Origin: Ligustrum vulgare
Taxonomy: Eukaryota > Streptophyta > Magnoliopsida > Lamiales > Oleaceae
Assembly: GCA_963555705.1 (NCBI GenBank)
Contig: OY743180.1
Coordinates: forward strand, 41,944,129-42,008,128
Direction: 5' to 3'
Length of the DNA: 64,000 nucleotides
Positions 22,625 to 34,046 of the stretch are shown here, in pieces. Position numbers and translations under genes: made by a program. The notes beneath the pieces were generated by a model. The model saw nothing but the letters and a program-made list of their open reading frames with translations, made no database searches and was not told the origin of the DNA. Each line of letters opens with the position of its first letter. Position 1 is the first letter of the stretch.

Positions 22625-24167
22625 CAGGGACGGAGCCAGGATTTTGCGTGAGTAGGGTCCAAAATTTTCGAAAATCGAGAATCTAAAAAAGTTCAATAAT
22701 ATAAAAAGTACGAATAAAGTTGCTTACAATTGTTCTTTACGCGTTTTCATACTCTGAAAACACTTTACAATAACTTCGTTATCAATTTTCAAAAGTATCT
22801 CTCTCTCAACATAAATAATAAGACGATCATTCATCCACTCATCACTCATTCGATTGCTCAAATTATCTTTCGTAAGACTCGCCAAAGTCACTAAACCAAG
22901 AAGGGTTAAATCTTTAGATATGCTATACTCCAACCAATCGCCAAAGTCACTAAACCAAGAATGGTTAAATCTTCTAAATGTTTTTTCTCCAAACTTTCGT
23001 TTTGGAAATGAATGACTCAATGGTTGACAAGGACCTTTTAATAAATATGCTCTTCGAACTTCATCTCTAATATTAGGAGCGTAATTTGAAATTGGTATTC
23101 TTAATCCGGGGTCAGAGGGAAGCTGTGCAACATCAAATTCCTGAATCATAGTTGAGCGCCTCTCAGACGTTTTCGAACTTCCTACAAATGTGTTTGAATC
23201 CCTCTCAACTCTATTTGAACTCTCATCAACAACATTTTCTTGAAGATGTCTTTTTATTAAATATCTCTCCATTATTTATTAATCTGGAACATAACAATAT
23301 ATCAATAATTAATTAAAACTTCAAAGCAATAAATCAAATATAGAGATCTAAGTCATGAGTCATCTAACCACTAACCAGAATCTTATAATAAATATAATAA
23401 TGGAAATTATGGAATTCACAAATTTGATTATTTGAACCCACTTTTTTATTTTAACAACCAGAACTAGTCATGAGTCAACCACCTAAATTCCTAATCAAAA
23501 GATTTTAACCTAAATATCATCAAATAAATCAAAACTACAAGTCTACTGTCTACAACTCTACAAACTCAATGCACTTAAGAAATAAGAAGAAAGTTGCGCC
23601 TGCACTGCACTGGAGTCTGGACTGGACATTGGACAAAATCATTAAAAAAAAAAAAACTAAATGCACTTAAGAAGAAAGTTGCACAGCCTGCACACTGCCA
23701 ACACAAGTCTACAAGAGTAACAACTAACAAGACAAAATCCCATAAAAGATCTAGTTAAAACTTAAAATTACTTACATGGAAAATGAAATTGGAAAATTAC
23801 ACAGCACTGCTGCACTGGACGTTTGGACTGGACCAGTGGACCGGTCTGATTTTTGAAGCCGTCGGTGAATCGGTCGACGTCTCGACAGACGACGGGCGAC
23901 GAGGAACGACAGAGGAAGAAGAGGGAAGACTGAAGAAGAGAATAGGACCCAGCGCAGGCAGAAGCGGGGGGAATGGAACCAGGCAGAGGCAGAAAATGTG
24001 TTGGATTGGATAATTTGGACTGATTTTGATTTGGGATTTAAATGAGTCAGAGAAGTGAAGAATTGGTCTGGACGTGGGCTGGCCCATTTAAATTGGACTT
24101 AATTTTTTTTTTTCCAATCTCAGTGGGGTCCAACAACCCTCCTGGGCCTTAGGTAGATCCGTGCCTG
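22625..24167 (-). mobile_element. Internally deleted hAT element with perfect 8-bp TSD
   Basis: The ends are CAGGGACGGAGCCAGGAT and, in reverse complement, CAGGCACGGATCTACC. It is flanked by CATACAAT on both sides (22617-22624 and 24168-24175). The length is 1543 bp. It carries one ORF (23272-22724) that joins the two ends of a transposase. The promoter-side 900 bases (23280-24167) hold no coding signal. It inserted into the gene-fragment region, so it is younger than that region. Confidence 0.88.
22724..23272 (-). CDS. Truncated hAT transposase (TTF-zinc-finger/ZMYM type), N- and C-terminus fused
   Basis: This is a 182-residue open frame from MERYLIKR. Residues ~50-115 match the N-terminal segment of the zinc-finger MYM-like hAT transposases (LPSDPGLRIPIS, then IRDEVRRAYLLKGPCQP, then FRRFNHSWFSDFGDWLEYS). 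Immediately after WLEYSISKD the sequence resembles the extreme C-terminus of the same family (RMSDEWMNDRLIIYVEREI, then IDNEVIVKCF). The TTF finger, the RNase-H-like core and the insertion domain are all missing, so it cannot transpose. A full family member is about 700-800 residues. The frame is still open, which suggests a recent deletion or that a short DNA-binding or regulatory product is tolerated. Confidence 0.7.
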   Translation of the reverse strand: MERYLIKRHLQENVVDESSNRVERDSNTFVGSSKTSERRSTMIQEFDVAQLPSDPGLRIPISNYAPNIRDEVRRAYLLKGPCQPLSHSFPKRKFGEKTFRRFNHSWFSDFGDWLEYSISKDLTLLGLVTLASLTKDNLSNRMSDEWMNDRLIIYVEREILLKIDNEVIVKCFQSMKTRKEQL

Positions 24168-24598
24168 CATACAATACACAGCCAACCTAAGAAAATTACG
24201 ATATCTCAGTTTTGACATATGAAATGTAGCTTGATCATCTCCCTTTTCCATTCCTCCAAAGTCTCTTAGCCTTCCTGACATATTAACTACAATGTAGAGA
24301 CGGGCAAAGAAAGAAAGGCTAATGATCAACACAACTCCAAGCAACACGAAATCAAACATCAATAACAACAAAGATGCAGACAAAGCAACATTATGTTTTG
24401 CTCAACTCAAAAGAAAATTTAAAAACAAAGAAAAGGCTTCATCTTTCCCGATGCGTTTAAGTTAGTCATTTCACAGTTACCTTTCTAAGTAGACTAACTG
24501 AAAAAATATTCTTCCAATTGATCTAGCATAAAAAAAAAAAAAAAAAAACCATCTCACAATTGACTATCATAGTGGCATCCTAAAGTTACCTTTCTCAG

Positions 24599-24890
24599 TG
24601 GCATTGCTAGATAGCCCTTCTCTTTTGAGAATCCCTTCCAACTCCTTCACTAAAAAGGCTTCTCATTTGCCATTAGGTACTTGCTTGGTTTTCTTGAAAA
24701 CTGTAGGAGCAACGCTGTTCGTTTTCAGTTGAAAAAATGAGATACCATCATAAGAGGTTGATAATGACAACTTGAACACAAAAATCCACACACACCTCAT
24801 TCCATGTGATTTTAATATAGATCTCAGATGGTCAATTTGTCTTCCATATCCAGGAGTGAATTGTTCTTTCCTTTGCATATCAAAACTCAA
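24599..24890 (-). pseudogene. HIRIP3/CHZ-like chromatin protein exon fragments
   Basis: On the minus strand, 24890-24797 reads GYGRQIDHLRSILKSHGM and ends at a GTGTGTG donor-like site. After an AG at about 24718 the next block reads SVAPTVFKKTKQVPNGK. It then has a TGA where CGA (Arg) is expected, then VKELEGILKREGLSSNATEK, and a GTAACT donor at 24598. This matches, from memory, the C-terminal region of plant proteins related to HIRA-interacting protein 3, which carry a CHZ histone-chaperone motif downstream. Only two exons remain and one has a stop. Confidence 0.55.
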
Positions 24891-24964
24891 TTATTCAAGG
24901 AAAAAAGTTCAGCCATGGAAATTGACAAAGAAAAAAAGCATTTACGCAAAGGTAGAAGAGTTAC

Positions 24965-25592
24965 CTCAAAAATATGAGCTTGGAACCCTCCTAACTCAAG
25001 AACTTTCAAGCCAAGATACTCAAAACCAAAAATTTGAACTTCACTCAGCAGAACTCAGAAAGTAGCATTAGAAACATAAAATCAAGAAATAAACACATAT
25101 TTTCTGTAACAATTCAATTGAACACAGAACTACAAATAAATATAAATGTTTTTCTTTACTCTCCAATTGCTTTAGAGAGTAGGTTGTGGTGTTCATCCAT
25201 CAAGAATATCCTATCCTTAAGAAGATCTCCCATGTAAACAATGTGAGACCTGGGAAGTTATGACCTTGCTCACTGACACGAGTTCCATAAATTTGGATTG
25301 CAAGACCTCTTTTGCTTTCTCTTCACCAATATGTAATACTTGAGTTGTATGTTCATCTCCAACATTTATAGTCAACAATATCACAAATAAGCATACAACA
25401 GAGAGTATCCCTATTTGTATAATAGCTGCTGCATTAGCTAAAAAATGTTTGTTTTTATTAATCTCCAACATTTATATACCACAAGATCAGAAATAAGCTT
25501 GCAAAGGAGAGGATATCCTTTGCGAGTCCATTTTCATATAATGGTGGGCCAACTTTAGTGTCTAGAATCACCCATTGAATAGAACCAGATAC
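24965..25592 (-). pseudogene. Unidentified exon-like open segments
   Basis: Minus-strand open blocks of coding-like quality: about 25592-25470 (IQWVILDTKVGPPLYENGLA ...), 25400-25217 (NVGDEHTTQVLHIGEEKAKE ...) and about 25066-24966 (EVQIFGFEYLGLKVLELGGF ...), the last followed by GTAACTC. I cannot identify the proteins and cannot show that they belong to one gene. Junctions were chosen by eye, so confidence is low. Confidence 0.3.
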
Positions 25593-25787
25593 CAACTGAA
25601 GCATCAAAACTAAGTCAGAATATAACTTGAAAACATTACATGGAATATTCGGGATAATGACATAAAATTAATCTGAAAGATGGCAGAGCATTATTATTTC
25701 CCATAACTCATCTCTGACTATTGCTCATGGAGAATAATTCCAATGGCCTATTTATTCGTAAGAAACATGGGCTTGCAAGGAATTTAA

Positions 25788-25977
25788 GCCCCGAGCCCTC
25801 ATTATAAAAGAAAATATTTTTCTATCTTCTTTTCAATCACTCATTTATCAATATAATAATATTACACATAAACCCATAAAATTTACCTAATTTTTAATCA
25901 CAAATTCTCTTAAAAATCACTATTCAAAAAAACTATTTCTTCAAATAAACTCTTTAAAATCAACATCAAACATAGTC
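25788..25977. mobile_element. Tourist-like MITE (family C), copy 2
   Basis: The right end in reverse complement is GACTATGTTTGATGTTG with a TAA flank. The left end after TAA is GCCCCGAGCCCTC and is decayed. The interior AATCACTATTCAAAAAA matches other family C copies. Confidence 0.55.
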
Positions 25978-26050
25978 TAAGTACCTTTTCTTTTTCTTGA
26001 ACCCTTTTTTGTTTGCATTTCCTTTTTTAGGAAGTGAGAATCTTACATAC

Positions 26051-26328
26051 CTTCAATACATTTTCAAAGGAAATATTTACATTATGAAACTGCAATGGGT
26101 GCTGATAATTGGAATCCAGTTCTGTAAGCTACAACCAAAAACTAAAATGTGACTTAAGATCTCAATATTAGCTAGTCTAGCCAGATGATTATGGTAAAGT
26201 TCAATAAAAATTGTGCATAAGCTGAAGTCACGGTTCACCTCTTTCATGCTCAAGAGTCAAGAAGCCGACCTTGGAAGTACTGTTGCAAGATAATAGCTGC
26301 AAATCCCTGACTGAAAAAGGTAAGAATT
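26051..26328 (-). pseudogene. Two unidentified exon-like blocks with canonical splice sites
   Basis: Block 26328-26251 is preceded by CCTTTTTCAG and followed by GTGAAC. Block 26128-26051 is preceded by GGTTTTTGGTTGTAG and followed by GTATGTAAG. The second reads LTELDSNYQHPLQFHNVNIS in an open frame. I do not recognise either. They sit between the HIRIP3-like fragment and the bromodomain-gene fragment and on the same strand as the NEK and HIRIP3-like pieces. Confidence 0.35.
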
Positions 26329-26462
26329 AACTCCACACCAAGTCATCAACAATATCAGAGTCAAAGAGAAAAAAAAAATGGAATCGAACGTTGGGAAAAA
26401 AAGATCTATTTTTCAGTAAATACAATTCTCCTTATTTGAAATAAAGAGAAATAAAAAAAATG

Positions 26463-26588
26463 GATCGAAAAACCGGAGGCGGAGGGAGATGACCAGTCCA
26501 ACCAGTGGGGAACTTGGGAGGAACTCCTCCTGGCCTTCGTCGTCAACCTCTACGGAATCGAATGTTGGGAATCCGTTGCATCTGATCT
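26463..26588 (+). pseudogene. First-exon fragment of a Myb/SANT bromodomain protein
   Basis: The plus-strand frame reads QWGTWEELLLAFVVNLYGIE, then CWESVASDL. This is the SANT/Myb-like start of the plant DNA-binding bromodomain proteins, whose family signature is WGTWEELLLxxAVxRHG. A frameshift separates it from the nearby ATG at 26460. The fragment ends exactly where an LTR-like TGTAACGCCCCG sequence begins at 26589, so an insertion or recombination cut it. The bromodomain itself is absent. It is on the opposite strand to the neighbouring fragments. Confidence 0.6.
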
Positions 26589-27780
26589 TGTAACGCCCCG
26601 AGTTCTAAATACTCGGAATGTCACTTCATCGTCTCAACTAATTTTCTAAATAAAATTAAGCGAAAAATTACTGGAATATCAATCGTGTAATTTTATAAAG
26701 TTTGACTCAAATGGTCAACAATTTGAATACTGAAATAATTTAAAAAACAAACTTCGAACAAAATGAAATAAATAAGTTTCAATTTCAAATAAAAACATTT
26801 TGAAAATTTCTATAATGACCCCCATTGTACGCCTTGTCGCCAACTTCGTCATCTACAAAATTGGTTTATGGAAAATATGAGTATTTCAAAGAAATATTCA
26901 GTAGACTCGTGTATAATAATCATTTGACATTATAAATTAAAATACATAATCATGATATTCAAGTCTCAGGTGTCTAACGATCACCAGTTGTCTCATGAAC
27001 AAGTAAATAAAGTACAAGTTCAAGTCTCATACATTTAAGCAAGTAAATTCTCGTAACATAATCTCATGCTTGAAAAGCAAGTAATTCTCGTAAACAAAAT
27101 CATACATGCTAAACTTATAATTCAAACAATCATTGATGCGCACTTTTGAAAATGTAAATTTGTAAATAGGAGTCTACCTTATTTCTCGAGTATTGAGCAA
27201 ACGAGGTTAATACTTCTAATTCTCTCGCACCTCATCTAGTCCTATACAATAAATAAATATATAATTAAAATTATATTTTAGATTAATCAAGTTTTAAAAG
27301 GATAAATATTGTGCAAAATAAGATTTTAAATAGGATTTAGGGATTAAATAAAATAACTGTAAGAAATCAGGGGTTGGTTCACGTAATTAATGAACTTTTG
27401 GACTGATTCATAACTTTTCAGAAATACAGGGGCTGGCTAAAATATTTTAAAATTGCTATAGTCAATGCATGTTATACTACAGCGTAATTCACATTGTGAT
27501 GTTCAAATTGATCTCAAGTTTGAGTATATTTAGGGTTGAAAATTGACTCAAAAATTGAATCGAATTTGTGTAAATAAAATTGTAATAGTACGGAATATTT
27601 TAGAAAAATTGACTATGTATAGAACTCAGTCAAGCAGCCTTTTTTGGACGAATTATATAGGCTGTCGACTAATCCATTTCCTATGCTTGTATAGTCATTG
27701 TGAAACTCTAAGTATGAACTTTACAATGGTATAAAGGTTGACATAAATAGACCCCGTCCGCCCCTAAATGTTGATGCGAA
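26589..27780 (+). mobile_element. LTR-like sequence of a Tekay-type gypsy element (solo or truncated)
   Basis: The start TGTAACGCCCCGAGTTC is the characteristic 5' terminus of many plant Ty3/gypsy (chromovirus) LTRs. The following kilobase is AT-rich and non-coding, as expected of an LTR. I could not find a matching target duplication (GATCT) or an LTR end, so the right boundary is a guess and the element may be truncated. Confidence 0.4.
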
Positions 27781-28925
27781 TGTGACGAATCGAATTATGG
27801 GAGTTTTTGCAATATAATATTAGAGAGTGGACCACTTTTCAAAAATAATGATTTATTGTTTAAGGGCTATTTAGCAGCACTTATAGAGATTGAGGAACAA
27901 TGTTGAATTAATATTCTTTGAAATAACTAATAAACTGATAAAAATGAAAGAGTAAAATCAAAATAAGTAAGAGTTTAAAAAATAAGTTGAGCCAAACATA
28001 GCCCTAACCCATCCTCTATAAGTATAATTCCTAAGTTAGCCAAACTCTTCCAAATTGAAAGAGGAAGGTAAGGAAGAAGAAAAGTGTGAAAAATCAAGAG
28101 CTTTCCCCCTTCTCTTCATGAAGAAAAAGCAGATGAATCCTTGAACTAAAAAGGGATTCATCACATTTATGATCATGAATTGCTGAAAAAATAATATCAT
28201 TTTGAAACTCAAAAATAATTTTTTGCAGAGGAAAACGAGGCTAGTGACAACATCAGAAATAATAGAAAATGATGCTAGCAGCCTATAAAAACTGTTCATT
28301 GACAGATTCGAAACCAAGCAAAGAAAAATGAGTTCTTGGAAAGAAATTCCTCCTCAATTTGAAGCTAACTTAAGTCCTAGTTTCCTTTATTTTTAGCTTT
28401 ATTAACCCTCGAAAAGTTGTAAATTTCAAGTTCTTTAGGTAAAGAAAAACTTCATAAACATAGTTTATGCTTATGTTATATGTCATTGGTAAAACTCCTC
28501 ATTTGAAATTATTAGTGAAAATATCTACACTGGCATTGTTATAAAAATATCTATAAAGAAATTGAATGTTAAAATATTTAAGAAAATTTAGCGGGTCTTT
28601 TAATAATTTATTTATAGTTGCTAATTATTAACATTTGAATTATGAGTAAGACATTTTATGTTTATTTAGGCCCCAATAAATCTTGGGATTGAGGGTCCGC
28701 TTAGGGCCCTCTAAAACTCAAATCACATATCACGCAATTTTTAAAATATATACTCACATATTAAGGCTATGTTTGGTAACGTTGTTCAAGCTTATAAATT
28801 GATTTTTTTACAGAAAAATGTATGGTTAAAAAGTGAACTGAAAATTATGTTGTATACAAATTGATTTATAAATTGTAATGATTGTATTACGCAAAAGAAT
28901 TAATACAAGATCACAATCGCATTAA
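27781..28925. other. Non-coding AT-rich DNA with MITE-like fragments
   Basis: MITE-type phrases occur at about 27990 (GCCAAACATAGCCC) and 28772 (GGCTATGTTTGGTAACG). No gene is recognised. Confidence 0.4.
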
Positions 28926-29102
28926 GCCCATATTTGAGCCTCATTCTATAGAAAAATTATTTTTTTCTTCAAACTTAATTCAATTGTACATTCTTTGAAT
29001 ATAATAATTTTGCAAATAAACCCAATTTTTTTCTTTTTTTAACTACATATTCTCTAAAAAATCAATATTAAAAAACTCATTTTGTAGGAGTTCAAACAAA
29101 GC
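28926..29102. mobile_element. Tourist-like MITE (family C), copy 3
   Basis: It starts after TAA at GCCCATATTTGAGCC and ends, in reverse complement, GCTTTGTTTGAACTCC. The interior ACATATTCTCTAAAAAATCA matches family C copies. Confidence 0.55.
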
Positions 29103-29165
29103 TTTAGTCACAAAGCTTATAATTAACAGGTCATAAATTATTTTTCATCAAAATTCACACATTTA

Positions 29166-29328
29166 AACCTTGTTTGGTCCTGAATTTTTTTTAAAACTCC
29201 CTCAAAACTCATTTTCAACCATACATTTTTATAGTACTCATCACTTTCACCATTTTCAACATCTTCTCAATAACACATTCTCCCAAAAATCCAATTTTTC
29301 TCCAAAATATCCTACACCATACGGGCTA
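29166..29328. mobile_element. Tourist-like MITE (family B), copy 2
   Basis: It is closely similar along its length to 10427-10594 (AACTCATTTTCAACCA, TCATCACTTTCA, ACATTCTCCCAAAAAT, CTACA...ACGGGCT). The flanks are TTA and TTG, so the target duplication is imperfect. Confidence 0.7.
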
Positions 29329-30906
29329 TTGATTATCCATAATGACTATTATTCTGTGTCTCCACCTCACCCCATCCCACCATTGTTGGCAACCATCCCA
29401 ACGAAAGAGGGAGGCTAAGAAGGATTGAACTTGTCAAACCATAGTACCTTTGTAGCACCTATCCCACACATCCCTTACCTCCAAATCTACAATATTAACG
29501 ATTACAGTGTCATTCCAACGCCATTGATGAGCAGCCTAAAGAATCCGTCATTCCTAGTGCTCTACCGCAATTGCAATTTCACCGCCAACTGAAATTTCAT
29601 GTCAAACTTTATTGACCCAATCAAAACTTACCTCAAACACCACTGAAGATCCACTCTCATCACCTCTACTGCCCCTTGTATTCTTTTCCCTCTCTCTCCT
29701 AACTTGCGATTGCTCCTCTCCACTCTTCTTCAACACAACCTCCATAATCACTTTTCTAATTCTTTTCCATGAGATCGATGGATTATGGACAACATCATCT
29801 CATTGTGGCTTTGCTCAGGATGATCTTAGATAATGCCTCAACATTTAGGAAGAGGTAAGGTGGGGCTAGGCTATATTGGATAGGAAAATGCTAAACTTAC
29901 TAAATAGCTTGTGCTAACAGGTCACTGTTAAGATTTTTATTTCCGATTTTGCTGTGACTTTTCCACTGAATTAACAAATAACTATATATTTCAATTTAAT
30001 AGCCATTAAGACATTTTCCTAGATTTCAAACCTTTGGAATCTCTCTCTACACCAGAAGCCATCGAAAGAGAAAAAAACCTTTAAATCTCTCTCTACCAGA
30101 AGTCGTCGACAAAGAATTGAAGGAGACCACTGCTAGAGTTCGGAACCTGATTGTCAAAGGAGCCCAGAAAGACCAACAACCAACTTTATTGAGTACGTAT
30201 TTATGTACATTATTTATTTCTTGTTTTTCATATGGAATATATTTACACTTTTTGTGAAGAATAATGCAGATACATATGGGTGAGACCTTGGATGCTAATT
30301 TTTTCATTAAGATTATGTTCGGTTAACTATGAAATATCTTTCTCAGATTATTCTTGAAAAACATATGGATACAGATTGGGATAGAAGAAATTGTTTTTTG
30401 TAACAAACGTGTCAGTTCTTGTTTATAACATAAAATTAACAAATTACAAGTAAATGTTAGTTTTGAACAAGCTTTTTCTTATTTGTGCTACTTCTATATA
30501 TGGAAAGAATCTCAAGGTTAAAGATTTTTATGGGAAAAAAAATAAATTTCTTGTATGTACTTGAAGCATGATAAAGCAACTGGATGCATGATCTATGTAC
30601 AACAAAGATATCCTTAAAAATGCATTTGATTTTGAAGCAAGACCGTATCATTTGGGAATAAGCCTATTTAATATATATGTCATTGATGTATCTCTCGTTG
30701 AAGTTTGGGGAACAAATGTGAAAAACAGAGGTATTTTTACTAATTGGCTTAACAAATTTTTTATATATGGATTTCTGTTGAATGTAAATTTTGAATCATG
30801 ATTTCTGTTGAATGTGATTTTTTTAGAAGATTATGATTTACTTATCTAAGTATAGGACATAGAAATTGACCACTTTTACTTATTGGCTTAACATGTTTTT
30901 GATATA
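29329..30906. other. Non-coding DNA with a short duplicated phrase
   Basis: At about 30035-30120 the phrase ATCTCTCTCTAC-ACCAGAAG is repeated with CCATCGA/TCGTCGA variants. No gene can be supported. Confidence 0.35.
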
Positions 30907-31130
30907 TGGATAAGAACCGTTATGTATCCTACATCTGCAGAAAGACGGGGCATTGGTTTGTTGATTGCCTGGCAAAGCGACAATGCCCAGGTTGCGTAAG
31001 AGATTCATGAAATGGTTGGAGGTGAAGAAGAAGAATGTTGGCAAGCTTTTTTACAACTATTTTTTTTAATGTGGTTTTTTTGAATGGGATGACGGCAAGA
31101 AGAAGGCCGACTTGGATCAAAGTGAAATGA
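30907..31130 (+). pseudogene. Second zinc-knuckle plus GRF-type zinc-finger remnant
   Basis: The plus strand reads ICRKTGHWFVDCLAKRQCPG. After a frame change at about 30998 it reads RFMKWLEVKKKNVGKLFYN, a TAA, and then CGFFEWDDGKKKADL. The spacing of Cys residues and the FFEWDD ending fit a GRF zinc finger. The layout (knuckle, GRF finger, short tail) is the same as at 12766-13180 on the other strand. The stop and frameshift make it non-functional. Confidence 0.5.
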
Positions 31131-31939
31131 TGATTACTCCTTTTGTTCTTTATGTTGGTTTTTCAAATTAATATGTTGATCATGACCTGAATCTAGTTAG
31201 GGGGACTTTAGGAAAGTATGTTATTGAAGAGTTAATTGTATTCAAGTCTTATTATTTCTGTGTCCTTGTATTCAAATCTTATTATTTCAGTACGAAAGCT
31301 CTTTAAGTGTCATCAGTCTAAGTGTGGCTATTGATTTATTGTTCAATGAGACCTCTAAAGCATGCTTAGTGTCTTTAGTGTACGAGATTTTCGACTTCCG
31401 ATAACATCAAAACAACTTATATGTCAATTTTCACCCAAACAATATGACAAAAAATGAAAGTAATAATTAATATTCCTCTGAGCTTTGATCTTCATTTTGA
31501 AATTCCCAGCTAAAACTTATTGTTGTTGGGCTAAATACAAATCCATAAAGTATACCCCTACAACTCAATCAAATCTTCAATTTCCCGTTAACCTCTCCAA
31601 CTGTAGCAGTTGGCAAAAATGGGGAAAAAATGCATCATTGTCAATCCATAATGAATTACAATACCATGTAAAAGGAGAAATCAAGTCTAACCTAGAGCTA
31701 GGAGAAAAACTTACATAATAATACATTACATTACACTGCTAGATAAATTGATAATACAATACAATACATTTCAAATTGCACTTAGACATGAAATGTTGTG
31801 TTCTTGGGGAAATGGTGGTCGTGCATACATTTCATAAACTTGAGGAGAAATCATCACACCAGCCAAAGTAGTAAAACCTTGCTGTGAATAAGAATATGGT
31901 GTAAGACTTGGAAATTTTCTGATCTTCGAAGATTGATTC
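31131..31939. other. Non-coding DNA, no recognised feature
   Basis: AT-rich; the phrase TTGTATTCAA-TCTTATTATTTC is repeated at about 31230 and 31268. No gene recognised. Confidence 0.35.
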
Positions 31940-33715
31940 ATCTATTGAACAATATTTGTATCATCTTGTTCTCTGTTCTTGTCCTTCTTTGCCTTTGAAT
32001 GAACCTTTGCATTTAATAAAGATGATTAGTAATGTCAAGTATTGTAATTACATTAATTAGAATAAATATCATACCTTAGGTTTTTTGGACGTCATCTCCA
32101 TTGGACCCTTTTTACGATTTTTCCATGGGGCCCTTGGTTTTCGAGCATATAGGATCCAATACATTCTTGTTTGAATCTCTAAATGATCCTGGACAATTCA
32201 AAGAAATACCTATGTCATTGAATCGACTATTCACAATTGGGCTACATGATATCGATATATTCATTTCACTCATTTGAAGCTCTATCCAATTCATTTTTTT
32301 AGAGTTCGCTCTTCATCTTCTGAAGCCACGTCTGTGATGTTTCCAAACATACGACATAGTTGGTCATACCAAACTTGTTCAAGAGTAGTTATCCATCCAT
32401 TGTAATTGATCTTCACCCAATTATAGTGCCTGCATACATCTCTCCTCATCTTCTAATTAGGTACTTCTCGAAAATTGTTGTCACAACATTGTGTGTCAAC
32501 ACAATAATAACATGCCGAAAAATGATTCCCCTAAACTCGAACAAGTGAGTACATATAATTTTGCATCCTCGTCGTTCAAAAATAATGGTGAAGACACTTT
32601 TCTTTTGTCCAAAATAAGAAAATATTTGTTCCACTAAGTTACTCATTTAATCTATATTTGTGTTGACAACTCTAAAATATAGAATGCTAGTAAGTTCCGA
32701 TTGAAATTCCTTGAACTTAGCAATTGTGTATACTGATTGAAACTGTTTCTCCATTTGAAACTTGGTCACGCATAGGACCATCTATGAGTATGTCTTAAAA
32801 TCTGCATGGAATTCTTTTTCGAATTTACAGCATAAATCACACTCATATTTCTCCACAAATTGCTTTAGCGATGTTTTTAATGCACGCATCCATCAAAGAA
32901 TGCATTCATACTCTCATTGCACTGAGTTGTTGACATACCATCCCAGAAACTAGTTTTCAAGAAGCATGGAACCTATTGATGTCATTCCCTATATAGTCTG
33001 ACTAGCCAATCATTTTCTTGCATTGCATACATATCATTCATGGATGTCCAACCTATCAAACTGTTTCGGAGTTTGAGAACCATAAACCACGCTATGCACT
33101 TCCGTGAATAAAGAGTCCTTCTGACTATGATACCCAAATCTCTTCGGTTAACTTCTTCAATATATGCCACAAGCACCATCCATGTCTCATCCTCGAGAAT
33201 ACATTTTGTGATCATTGACCTGTCCTGATTAGTGATTATGCCTGATTGCACCTTTCCCTCCATACATTCAAGTCATGTGCGAAAGATTTAAACAAATGTC
33301 TTTGTATCCTAATTTGATACTAAACCACATCCAAGCAAGATTGAATGATCATGATGGTTCACTCCAATAAAAGGGACAAATGTCATAACGTACTTATTGG
33401 TCAAATAAGTGGTATTGAAGGTCACTAGATCCCCAAATTCCTTATATGCTTCTCTACACCTATTTTCAGACCAAAAAACATTCCTCAGTCTACGTTCATC
33501 ATCCAAGTCTAAACTGAAATAAAAGACAGGACAATTCACATGCATTTTTGAAAAATAAGACTGAATAGCAATTGTGTCCCCCACATCAAGCCTTAAATTC
33601 CTAACCTTATCAATATAATTTCTCCAATCCTTCTTGATGAATGACATTTGGTCATAGCCAGCCGCTTCAACTATAGCTGAGTAATAAATTTTGTTCATTG
33701 ATATAACCAAGATTT
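31940..33715 (-). pseudogene. FAR1-related sequence (MULE-derived) pseudogene
   Basis: Minus-strand fragments in order: 33710-33309 holds the start of the MULE transposase-like domain (GDLVTFNTTYLTNKYVMTF, then HHDHSILLGCGLVSN). Positions 33263-32982 hold SGIITNQDRSM and, in a shifted frame, WCLWHIL-like and NDMYAMQENDWL. Around 32950-32890 lies FWDGMSTTQ-like text. Positions 32646-32446 hold the SWIM-type finger region (FEFRGIIFRHVIIVL). Positions 32294-32112 hold the C-terminal tail. The first catalytic-type Asp (FDTTY in the family) is Asn here (FNTTY). The N-terminal FAR1 DNA-binding domain is absent. Known family members are light-signalling transcription factors domesticated from Mutator-like transposases. 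Confidence 0.8.
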
Positions 33716-33819
33716 TGAAGGACTTGTTTGATGATTATGCTCCAAAATGACTTTCTTCACTACCCATATTCCAAATACATCAACCATAACAGTCAATCTA
33801 TCTTGACAACCATTATACA

Positions 33820-34014
33820 TAGGGCTGGGCAAAAACCGACCCAACCCGATCAACCCGCCCAAACCGACCCAACCCGATCGGGTTGGGTCGGTTTTTCATG
33901 AAAATTGGGTTGGGTTGGGTTTTTTTTTTTTTTAAAATTTTCGGGTTGGGTCGGGTTGCGGGTTGGGTGAACAACCCGACCCAACCCAACCCAACCCAAC
34001 CCAACAAAAAAGAC

Positions 34015-34046
<32 letters not shown>

